This document shows, one piece after another, positions 48,427 through 58,558 of a stretch of DNA of 64,000 nucleotides. Source of the DNA: Oscarella lobularis (Eukaryota > Porifera > Homoscleromorpha > Homosclerophorida > Oscarellidae). Position numbers and translations under genes: made by a program. The stretch's first letter is position 1. Every line of letters starts with the position of its first letter. The notes under the pieces are model-generated. The model was not told the origin of the DNA. It searched no databases and was given only the letters and a program-made list of their open reading frames with translations. The stretch is from assembly GCF_947507565.1 (NCBI RefSeq), contig NC_089178.1:248001-312000 (forward strand). The letters run 5' to 3'.

Positions 48427-48630
48427 TTACTTGTGCACGTCTCCGCAGCGATCTGCTCCCCCGCGCTCTTTCGCGTTTGCAGTGTTTGCGGCCACCGGCG
48501 TTGGCGGCGGCCGCGGTCTTTTTGACCATTCTGCGCCAGTGGTCTCTTTTTCGCACCCTTTTTCTGATAAAAAGCTGGCGCGATTGTTAGCAACGCCCAC
48601 CGGTTGCATATTGATGTAATTTGCGGTCAC
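48427..48630 (-). other. possible small minus-strand gene
   Basis: A basic open frame (reading MQPVGVANNRASFLSEKG from an ATG near 48612) ends at TAA 48427-48429. A minus AATAAA lies at 48408-48413. Two other minus frames are also open and basic, so the coding frame is not certain. It would be divergent from the Cys-rich gene at 48747. Confidence 0.25.
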
Positions 48631-48746
48631 GCTGTGACGACGTCACGCTCCATCGCGACTACTATATACGTGATCGCGCTTGCATTCGCTGCCATTCAGC
48701 CGTTCAGACGTCACAGAAGAATTCGAGATACCATTCATTCAGCGAA

Positions 48747-48935
48747 ATGTGCAAGAAAATCAAGTGCGATTTGTGCAACAAAATAACTTGGATGGGTACG
48801 CGAAACCGCTAATAACAAGAGAGCGAGAGAACTTGTTGTTGTCATTTAGGGTGTGGGCGTCATGTGGAGCAAGTTCTTCGCGACGTTCCGGTTGAGCAAC
48901 GCTGCCAGTGTCCGCACAGAAAGGAGTCGAAATGA
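48747..48935 (+). CDS. small conserved Cys-rich zinc-binding protein
   Basis: Two exons too short for routine ORF calls. Exon 1 (MCKKIKCDLCNKITWMG, 48747-48797) splices across about 53 bases to CGRHVEQVLRDVPVEQRCQC and PHRKESK, stop 48933-48935, 44 residues in all. The CxxC-(W)xGCGxH-V-xxVP-xxRCxC spacing is that of a small conserved family seen in bacteria, plants and protists with no assigned function (from memory). Four to six Cys plus one His suggest zinc binding. A TATA-like string (tatatacg) lies near 48664. Confidence 0.65.
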
Positions 48936-49498
48936 ACGATACTTTTGTTTGCGATCGTTCGATGTTGTAGTTTGCAAATTCATTCGAGGTTACTTTGAAA
49001 GCTACCGCGTGGCTTTTTTTGTGGCTTTGCGTTTGCGTCACACTCAGGCTGCAGGTGATGTGCCGCGATGATTCTCCCACGCTGATTTCTTCTCGCCGAG
49101 TTTCGATCGATTGGAAGGTTGGAAGAGCATATTGCCCAGTGCATTTATCAAGTTGACCTTCCTTTCTTTTCTTTCTACTCTGGCATGCTTGAGGCATATC
49201 TATGCTTGAGGTAAACAAGATCGTATCCACGCCCAGTCACGTTGCGACGTCACATATTGCTGTAATTTGGCGAATAGAACTGGCTGCTTAATTAAAATCA
49301 CTTTTTTCACTATGCACTCGGCGGCTACATGTATTAAGCGTTTACATTGTACGGCACATTGTACGCGGTTTACACTGGTTCGTTTTTCCACTGCATCAGC
49401 AACGCGCGCTACGCCCTGTAAGCTAAGCGCTTGGCCAAAAAGTTCATCAGAGGTCGATCTGGCTCCTTCTCTCGATCCCACAGGCTGTCTCGTCGACA
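48936..49498. other. intergenic, no gene seen
   Basis: No convincing coding frame on either strand. Short direct repeat ATGCTTGAGG (49189-49198 and 49203-49212). Probably the 3' UTR of the Cys-rich gene and the UPF2 promoter. Confidence 0.3.
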
Positions 49499-52400
49499 AT
49501 GGCGTCTCGTCAGATAAACTTGAGACCCGAAAAGCCACGCGATAGCGTCACACCAGCAACGAAACAGGTCGGGACGCGCGACGGCGACGAAGACCCAGAA
49601 CAGACCGAAAAGTAGAGAAAAAATGTCTTCCAATGATGTCGTCGCTTCGAAACCGCGCCGTCACCTAGAGAAGAAAGCGGAGAAAGCGTCGCGACAGCGG
49701 AGACGCGAAAGGACGAGCAGGAAAAAGAGGTTCGAGTTAGCGAGATGGGACGAGATAGTGAGATCGATTTCCCCGACACTGCATCTTTATAACAGATTGA
49801 AGCCGAGACGCTGCACCGGGAGCTGGGCGAGCGACTCGAGAAAAAGCGCGAGGAGCGCGCAAAGAATCTGAGCGCTGGTGAAAAGAAAAAAAACCTAAAT
49901 TAATTTTTTGGAGGCATGTAAATGATTTTTAGGCGACGATCCTGCTCCGAAAGGAAGCGATACGTCTATAAAGAAGAATTCCGCTTTCGTGAAAAAACTG
50001 GTCAGTAATTGGTATCGGGGAAAAATGGCATTAGGATAGAGTCGCTCTTCCATTAATCGTTGTGTTGCAGAAAACTGCTACTGAACAGCAAAGAGATAGC
50101 TTGACAAGAGAAGCGAAATCATTGAATTTGACTCGTTACGTGGATGAAGCCGTATGCGTGCTCTTGCTATGACGACGTCTTCGAGTGACGAGGAACTCCA
50201 TTGATTTTTTAGGCGACAAATATCGGCGAGGCAAAGTACAAAGTTGCCGACGTGAGCTGCGTGGTGCACATCTGTTCTCTCATCCATCGATCTTACGTCG
50301 ACTTCTCATCAAAGCTTCTCGCAGAACTGGAAAAGGTTTTTGCCAGTGGTCTATCGAAAGAAGAAAAGGTGCAGGATCGAAGAAGTGAGAGCGGCTGTGC
50401 GACGAAAATTTGTTTGCATATTTTAGCCCGCCCATTTGACGCAGTATCGCACTGCCCTTCGTTTGATTGCCGAGGTAGGATGGGTTTCATTGGACGAGCA
50501 GCGATGCCTTATGCAACTTGACCCACGCGTAGCTTATTGTGTGCGGTGTTTTTCCCGATCGTAAGTCCACTTATACTCTCGTCTTTCGAATTATGGATAT
50601 GATACTGAATGGTGATCAGGTAAGTCTTTTGCTGTTTGCTCAAAAATTGGGAAGAGACTGCATAAAGAAGTCATTTTTTATTAGAAAAAATGTTTTCCTA
50701 ACTAATTTTTGAGTGGAGTTCCAAGTGCCATCTCTTTTACTCGAACTCTTTGCATTGCTTTTTTGCAGAATTTTGTCTACTTGTCTGTCATCCTTAGCTT
50801 TGCACGTCATTGCGGCGAAGACATGGCTGGTCTGGTGTCGAGAAAGCAAAGGCGAGATACACATAAAAAACTCCGCGAAGGGCATTTTTATTTCGCCTTT
50901 AGACAAATGCTGGAAAAATTTGGCTTTCCTGTTCCGAGATCCGATGTAAGGGTTCTTTGTTTGTGATTCCTCTTTCAAATAGGAGAGGAGAGTCTTTTAG
51001 CTCGTGTCGCCCGAACGTCAGGCGACGTGTTTTGCAATGCTACAACGTTACTACAATTCCCTCTCGGACGCCTTGGTGAAGGAACATCGAGCCTTGCAGA
51101 AGATGGAGCATAGAAAACGAAAAGCCATGCAGGTAGGTAGACTTTATCATCTAGTACAGAAGATCTCGTACAAACAGCGGTGGGTCACGCACTCAGACGA
51201 AGGGCGAGATTTCTGATGAGCAGCAGGAAGCTCTGGACAAAAGGCAGAAATCGTGTGATCGACTGCTTAGCAACGCGACAGTGCTTGCAGTAAGGAAAAG
51301 AAACTCGGGTTGATCCTCATTTTGCAAAAAAAAAATAATAAATAACAGGACGTTCTTGATGTTGATATGCCAGACTTGCCAGAAGACGGTGCAAATGCTT
51401 TGTGATTTTTATTAGGAAATTAATCCCAATTTCTGCTCCTTCTCAGATTCTCTGCAGCAGAAGGATGAGGACGCGATTGTGGTCGGCATTGTGGTGCCCA
51501 AAGAGGGAGAGGTTAGCTATTGAGTAGAAACGTCACTTTCCTACTCTATATGCACGTGTCACGTTCTCCCATATAGTCCTCGTAGTTTTCTTCTAATAGT
51601 CGAGTTCTTTCTTTTTTCTCGTCTTTAGTCATTTGAAGATGCGGCGGCGAATGCTCTTTGGGGTGACGAGGACACGCGTACGTTCTACGAGAATTTGATC
51701 GACTTGAAATCGATAATTCCAGGCGTACGCGTACTCTATTCAAATCTCCCAATCTCTAAAAAAGTGCGTCTTTTCTGCAGATCCTCTTCAAGGACGGCGA
51801 AGGAGCCGATGCAGACACGGCTAAGGAAACCTCAAAGGACGACGACACGGCGACGTCAGAAGCAGCCGTGCAAGGCACGTAGTCTGCGCCACGTCGTAGC
51901 TTTTTTCTTATCGTTCTCCTACTAGACATCGACGAGGAAGCTGAAGCTCAGGCAATGCTCGAAGAGATGTCGACAGCAGAAGAAGATCTTCCGCCTCTCG
52001 AAGGTCAGTTGCAAATCGCGTCGCGACTGTCAAATCGACGGGATTCGTTCTTCAGATTCCGAAGAGTCGGTTGATGACGCAACCGCCGCTGCCGCCGCCG
52101 CCGCCGCAGAAAGCGAAACGACGGCGGCTTCTGCTGCCCACGCTCTGTTGAATGATTGGCTCACTCGGCTACCAACGTGCATTAATCGCGATTTTATTGA
52201 TCAGGTAGGAAAAGATGCTGTGCACGTTTTATTTATTTATTTATTTTTTTCTGTTTAGGCTGCTACGGAGTTTTGCACGAATTTGAATACGAAGGCGAGT
52301 CGAAAGAAACTCGTCAAGGCGTTGTTTGGAGTGAGTCGAACTCGGCTCGACTTGCTGCCGTTTTACGCTCGCCTCGTTGCTACTCTTCATCCCTGCCTGC

Positions 52401-55400
52401 CTGAAATTGGTCCTGAATTGACGGAGATGCTCGTGAAGGAAATGAAGCACTTGGTAAGAGGAGGAGAAAGATGGAAAACATGTTGAGCTCGATGATTTAT
52501 TTCCTAGGTGAGAAGAAAGGGGCAAATGAATCTGGAGGTAAAAGTGAAGAACGTCAGATTTATAGGTGAGTACTTATGACACCGCAACTTGGTCAATTTT
52601 TGAAAGCTGGACCTCCTTTTTCCAGGGGAACTGACGAAATTTCGAGTTTGCAGTAAGACGGAGTCTCTCAATTGCCTGAAGGTAGAGAGCTGCAGTGTCC
52701 AATCCTTTATTCTCTCTAACTCTTATACTTTAGATTCTTGTGAAGGATTTTCACCACCACAGCGTCGACATGACGTGTCACATGCTCGAAACGTGCGGAC
52801 GCTTTCTTTTTCGTTCTCCGGACTCGCACGTTCGAATGCGCGTTCTCCTGGTCCGGGTCAAAGAGATACAATTGCCTCGCCTCGCTTTCATTTCTACGAT
52901 TTAGGACATTATGATGAGGAAGAAGATCGCCATGCAATTCGACTCTCGCTATGCTACGATGATCGAGAACGCCTATTACGATTGCAATCCTCCAGAAGTC
53001 AAGAAAGTAAGAACGTGTTTCCTCTGTCCTTCAGTGAAGATTTCTTTGTTAATTAATTAATTAATTAATTAATTAAGGCGGTCAGAAAAGAGAGGCCTCC
53101 CTTACACGAGTACGTACGCAAGTTGCTCTACAAGGACTTGAACAAGGCTTCCGTAGAAAAAGTGAATGACACTTGTTTCGCAAAATTCCATGGCCTCGAG
53201 TCTTATTTTGGTGTAGGTTTTGAGACAGTTTAGGAAACTTGACTGGACTGATTCGGATGTAAGGAATTACCGTCGGGTTTTTACGGGGTTTTCTTTTCGT
53301 TGTTTTCTTGATATAGGTAGCCAATTATGCGGTCAAGTGTCTGACGCGCGTGTGGCTGCTGAAATTTAGCAACATTCATTGCCTGGCGAACATGTTGAGC
53401 GGACTGGCTGAATATCAGGTACTCTAAGAAATTCGAGAATGACGTTTCTGTGGAACCTGTTTCAGGAAAACGTTGGATACAGAGTCGTCGATGGGGTCCT
53501 CGAAGACATTCGCTGGGGACTGGAGGTAAGAAAGAATCTACGCCTTTGTACACGCTAAAAGAGTTGGGTTAATTAAAATCGCGGCGTTTTCCTCGAAAAT
53601 TCGTTTATTGCGTACTCTGTCTTTTTTTTGCCAGACGAATCTAGGCCGTTACAATCAACGTCGAATTAGTGCAATCAAATATCTCGGCGAGCTCTACAAC
53701 TATCGATTGATTGAGTCGTCTGTGATCTTCCGCACGCTCTACACGTGTTTGAGTTTCGGGCACAATTCCGACGGTACCGCGCAGATAGTAGTACGTACGT
53801 GTAGTAGATAGAGAGACGTCATTTACGTATAGGGTCCCCATCTCATTTGGATCCTCCGTCGTCCTTTTTTCGCGTGCGTCTCATTTGCGCTTTGCTCGAC
53901 ACGTGTGGCCAATACTTTTCGCGAGGCATAGCGAAGAAGCGGCTTGACGGATATTTAACCTTTTTGCAAGTAAGAAAAGGGGGTTTCCGTCGCACGTGCT
54001 TCTCTTGTATCTTCTCTATGTATACAGTGTTATTTGTGGGGAAAAGAACAACCGCTGCCTTTGGACGTCGAATTTCTACTTCACGACACAGTAGAAAGTC
54101 TTCGGCCTCGAATGACTTGGTTTGCGTCAAATCAGGAAGCCCAAGCGGCTGCTTACGAATTGGAGGCCAATTTCAAAGCCAGTCTGGGTAACGTTGCCAG
54201 TTGCCCTTGTCTCGGGTAGCTTTAGTTTGGTGCAGAGGTGATTAAGCCTGTGGTTGGCGATTCGACGTCCGTTGACGGGTCGATGCGGACGTCGGAAGGA
54301 GACGACGACGAGGAAGAGGACGACGAGGAAGAGGGAGGAGAAGACGAAGCAGAGGAAGGAAATGACGCTGTACGAAGATGAAAGATGCAAGTGTTCTCGC
54401 CAGCTCACACTGATTTTTTTTGTCTAAGATCGAAGAAGACGGCGGCGTTGGAACGGACGATGAAGATGTGAATTTGCGTAGACGAAGCGGGAGGAGGCGA
54501 CGTTTAATGGATTTTTTTCTTTTTATTAGACTGTACATCTGCGTGGCGAAAGGAAGCACGTTCCGTCAGCCGAAGACGACGCATTTCTGAACGCCTTTGA
54601 GAAAATGATGGCTGATACGGTGCAAGTGAGTCCAAAAAAAATAACTTAAAAGCAATCAAAGCGAGAGTTTGGAGAACAGAGCCGACGGCACGAAGCGGTC
54701 AAAGCTCCGACGGTAGATATTGGCTTGCCATTGAATTTCAAAGGACCGCAGATTTTGAGTAAGCCGCGTTTCTTGTTAGAAAGTGAGAGCGAGAGCCATC
54801 CGTAATAGTTACCAAAAATTTTTTATTTTTGCTGTACGGCGCGTTTGTGACCACATGTACAGTACTTCCTTCTTGATAGATCCTGTCGAGGAAGAAAGTC
54901 GTGTCGTCAATTTTAGCGTCATGGTCAAGCGAGGACACAAGCAGCTGGTACGTCGGCTTTTCGCCTCGTCTCTCTGAACCTCACGTCCTTGCTAGTTTAA
55001 GGAAATCGCCGTTCCCGAAGATTCCAGTTTGGTTTTGAGCGTTCGAAACAAACAGGAGGTAGATGACGGGAAAATAGAAAGATGAACGGGATGCTAAAAG
55101 AGCTCGTGGGAGCAGGTCGAACAAAAAGAAAAGAGAGAAATGAAGAAATTCGTCTTGGACTATGAACAACGTCAGGAACAGGAGGCGATCAGGAGTAAGC
55201 ACTCACGCACTATCGCGATTACCTCGTGCGCGATTATCGACTTCCAGATCTTCATGTCGAAAACGCTCAGAAAACTTCTCAACAAACGTCTCCACCCAAG
55301 GTGAGCCAACCGAAGTTGCAACGCCCTGAATCCGGCGGCTCTTCGCGGGGAGGAGGAGGATGGCGTCACGGAAGAGGTGGACGGGGCAGAGGAAGCGGCA

Positions 55401-55539
55401 GAGGTGGCTATCGCGGAGGAGGCGGAGGCGGAGATGGAGGAAATAGGCCCTTTCAGCAACAGGGTCAAAGGTGCAGAAAGGGCTCGTTGCCTTTTTTTTT
55501 GAGGGAGAGAGGGTTTTTCTTATTTGTAGGCAGTACTAA
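49499..55539 (+). CDS. UPF2: regulator of nonsense transcripts 2 with RGG tail
   Basis: Core nonsense-mediated decay factor bridging UPF1 and UPF3, cytoplasmic. Three MIF4G domains are read across many exons: AFVKKL.KTATEQQRDSLTRE, LNLTRYVDEA, AKYKVADVSCVVHICSLIHR; ARHCGEDMAGLVSRK and FYENLIDLKSIIP; KKLVKALFGVSRTRLDLLPF, YARLVATLHPCLPEIG, HYDEE; YNQRRISAIKYLGELYNYRL and RVRLICALLDTCGQYFSRG. An acidic stretch and the UPF1-binding VMVKRGHKQL region follow. The end is unusual: GGSSRGGGGWRHGRGGRGRG and on to QRQY, an RGG tail. The 5' end is unsure: the ATG at 49499 (MASRQINLRPEKPRDS) is in the frame of the next exon (IEAETLHRELGERL), but stops intervene, so an unresolved intron is needed. Confidence 0.93.
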
Positions 55540-55933
55540 AGCGTCATGATGATTTATATGTTAATCGGCTGTGGAAACGACGACGACGACGTGAGGCGTT
55601 TTTCTGCTTTTTTGCTAGCTCAATGGTTGATCTGAGAGAGAGCGAGAGAAGCGAACACTGTCGTTTCATCGTTTTGGTCGTGTGTGTGTGGACCCCCGTA
55701 CCGGATCAAAAGAGGCAGTAAATGTATAGGTAAACTCCCTTAGGGACAAATCTTAGGAGCTTTTCGATTGTAGAAGTCGGCTAGTACGGGCTTTGTTGTA
55801 CGTGTGTGTATGTGTAAACGCTCTGAGCTGTCCTAGGAAGATAAAAGACGAAGACCGATTTTCATCAAACAAAATAACACGTCAACTAAAATTGCTACAA
55901 AAGAAGTCAGAGATACATCGTCCGCAATCTCGT
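55540..55933. other. convergent 3' region UPF2 / ALAS
   Basis: No gene seen. Contains a GT-rich run (tgtgtgtgtgg near 55681). 3' UTRs of two convergent genes. Confidence 0.4.
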
Positions 55934-58203
55934 TCAAGCTTGACTCGGAACCAGTCGCGCCGCCGCCTCGCCGCCAACGACGCGCTCCGACGGCGGACGA
56001 AGCGACAGACGATGCTTTTCCCAGACGGCGAGAAGCGCATCGACGAACCGATCCGTCATCTCCGGCGTGTGAAACGGACCGGGCGTCACGCGCAGCTTCT
56101 CCTCGCCGCGCGGCACCGTCGGATAATTGATCGCCTGCACGTAGATACCGTGATCATTGAGCAGATCGTCGCAGACGGCTTGGCAGGCCTTCGCTTCGTT
56201 CACTTGCACCGGTATGATGTGACTCGGCACGGCCCCAATCGGTATCCCCGCCTCCGTCAGCTTCGTCTTCGCCACGCCGACGGCACAACGATGACCCGCG
56301 CGCAACTCGCGACCCTCGTCGCCGCTCAAAATCTGTATCGACGCCAAGGCGGCGGCGACGTTCATCGGCGGCAACGCCGTCGTGAAAATGAACCCAGCGC
56401 CGTAACTTCGCACGGCGTCGACGAGATTGCGACCGCCGGCGATGTAGCCGCCGTGAACGCCGAACGCTTTTCCGAGCGTGCCGGAAACGATGTCGATGTC
56501 GGAGGCGGCACCGATTTCCTCGCCGACGCCGGCGCCTCGGCTGCCGTACAGACCGACGGCGTGCACTTCGTCGACGAACGTCAATGCGCCGTACTTGTGC
56601 GCGACGTCGCACATTCGCTTGAGCGGCGATATGGTGCCGGCCATGGAGTAGACGGACTCGAAGGCGACGACTTTCGGCGCGGCGGGATCCGCCTTTTGAA
56701 GAAGCTCCTCCAAGTGATCGACGTCGTTGTGACGAAAGATGACCTTCTTTGCGCCGCTGTGACGTATGCCTTCGATCATCGATCGATGATTGCCGGAGTC
56801 GGAGAAGTAGATCAGGTTGGGAAGTTCGTTGCCGAGCACCGTTAGGGCAGTGTCATTTGCGTTGTAGCACGAGGTGAAGAGAAGAGCGGCGTCCTTTCGG
56901 TGGAGATCGGCGATTCCTGCTTCGAGTGCTTCGTGGAGAATGCCATTGCCGGAGATATTGCGCGTGCCGCCGGCGCCCACGCCGTACTTGTCCGCCGTGT
57001 CTCTGTAAAAAAAGGTACGTGGGAAATAAGCAATCAAGCCACAGATGCATATACGTATACACTATACATATTATTATTTATAATTTTCTTATATAGAAAG
57101 AAACACTTGATCGATTATTTAGTAACCTTCATTATTACATCTAGGGGTTCTTACTTTGCTGTTCGAAGGACGGTCGGGTGACGACTCATTCCCAGGTAAT
57201 CGTTGGCACACCAGATTGTCACTTCCCTCATTTCTCGCACTGACTTTTCAGCTGATCTGTAATAGTTCTCGGCGCGTGGAAAGTTGGCAGCAAGACGTTG
57301 GACAGTCTTGAACACGCGATAGCTGGCGTCGTTCTTCTTTTCGTCCAATTTTCGACCAAAGAAAGCCTCAAAGTCGAAAGCTCCTTCACCGGAAACGAAC
57401 GTTACAACTTGAAGCGTGCGCAAACTATCACGTGGAAGCGCGCGACACCTCACCTTTCTCCATTGTCTTCTTCTCCCTGTCGTCCATCTGCTCGAAGAGA
57501 TGCGAAAACGGACAATTGGCGCCGTCTTTGGCCGAAGCCGCCACGGCATCGTCGCTTTCGGCGGTCACGGGAACGGGAACGGGCGCCGGTTTCTTCTGCG
57601 CGGCGCCATCGCCGCTCGCGGGATTCGTGAAGTCGAGCGTGCAGTGATTTCCGTTCGACGAGAGGCAATCGCGACGACACGGAAACGCGGGCGCGTGGAA
57701 CGGGCAGTAGTCCGGTCGTGACGTCACGGCAGCGTGTGCTGAAGAAAAAGATCGCGTCACATGACGACAAAGCGGAGGCAGTGCCGAGGCACGAACCCTT
57801 CCAATATCACGCCTCGAACCCTAACCCTTCCAATATCACGCCTCGGTTTGCGTACGGTTACTACTAGTCCCGTTACCATAAACGTATTAGAAGGCGAGCG
57901 GAAAGGCTTTCCTGTTCGTGCTATAGGGTGTGACACAACGCCCAACATTCCAACGGAAAAGAAACCATAAAGTTTAGGGCCCCTCTCCCACTCTAAAAGG
58001 TTAGCGAGAGACCGAGTTCCCCGCGTACCTGCCAGTGACGACGACGGTTGCTTCTGTTGCTGTTGGGCATCAGAACTCAACACCTTGCCCATGACCGGAC
58101 ATCGCGATGCGAAGATTCCGAACGACGGGCCGCTTTTTCGCAAGAAGGCGCTCGACACCCGAGTCAGAAAGGGGCACTTGGACCGAACTTGATTGAAGAT
58201 CAT
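55934..58203 (-). CDS. 5-aminolevulinate synthase, mitochondrial
   Basis: PLP enzyme joining glycine and succinyl-CoA, first step of haem synthesis. Start MIFNQVRSKCPFLTRVSSAF (58203), then FGIFASRCPVM, DYCPFHAPAFP and NCPFSHLFEQM: four Cys-Pro haem-regulatory motifs. The core has DASYRVFKTVQRLAANFP, IWCANDYLGMSRHPTVLRTA, GAGGTRNISGNGILHEALE, FSDSGNHRSMIEGIRHS, FRHNDVDHLEELLQKADP, FVDEVHAVGLYGSRGAGVGE, the PLP lysine in SGTLGKAFGVHGGYI and QAINYPTVPRGEEKLR. The main catalytic exon is long (to about 57005). The N-terminus parallels vertebrate ALAS1 (CPFLSRVPQAFL). GC content of the catalytic exon is high. Intron 1 holds a small tandem duplication. Confidence 0.96.
57793..57839. repeat. tandem duplication in ALAS intron 1
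   Basis: The string AACCCTTCCAATATCACGCC occurs twice, about 29 bases apart, inside the first intron of the synthase gene. Function unknown. Confidence 0.8.
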
Positions 58204-58558
58204 CGCTGGGAATGTGTCAAACACTGCTGACGAACGTCGAATGTTTGGGAGCGTACGAAAGGTACGTAAGGTACGTAACGACGACTGTCGCGTGAAAGTC
58301 CCGAATACGACCACGCCTTTATAAACAAAAACAACTATAGATAGATGGATAGATCCTGTCCATTCTGCATCATGCAGTTCAGGACATCCTATTCGAGTTT
58401 AAATTGCACGCCGCCGGATTCATAAGGTAACCAGCCAAGAGTTTCTAGTGTACGTATATAGAAAAATACTTTCTAGTGATCATTTTATTGAAACTCTCAA
58501 AAGTGAAAATTTCAAAGGTATATAGGGGACAGGGCAGGGGGGGACACTAAGTATTCTT
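58204..58558. other. intergenic: ALAS promoter and FEM1 3' UTR
   Basis: No gene seen. A minus-strand AATAAA (tttatt, 58484-58489) lies 70 bases past the FEM1 stop. The rest holds the ALAS promoter; no TATA box stands out. Confidence 0.4.

Noticed and set aside
49623-49871. Basic 82-codon ORF at the UPF2 5' end
   Set aside because: It does not join in frame to the next UPF2 exon; the coding frame there is another one.
53049-53076. TTAA tandem run as a regulatory site
   Set aside because: A simple (TTAA)n microsatellite inside a UPF2 intron; no further structure.
55793-56845. 350-codon + frame opposite ALAS
   Set aside because: Antisense shadow of the GC-rich catalytic exon; the minus strand matches ALAS throughout.
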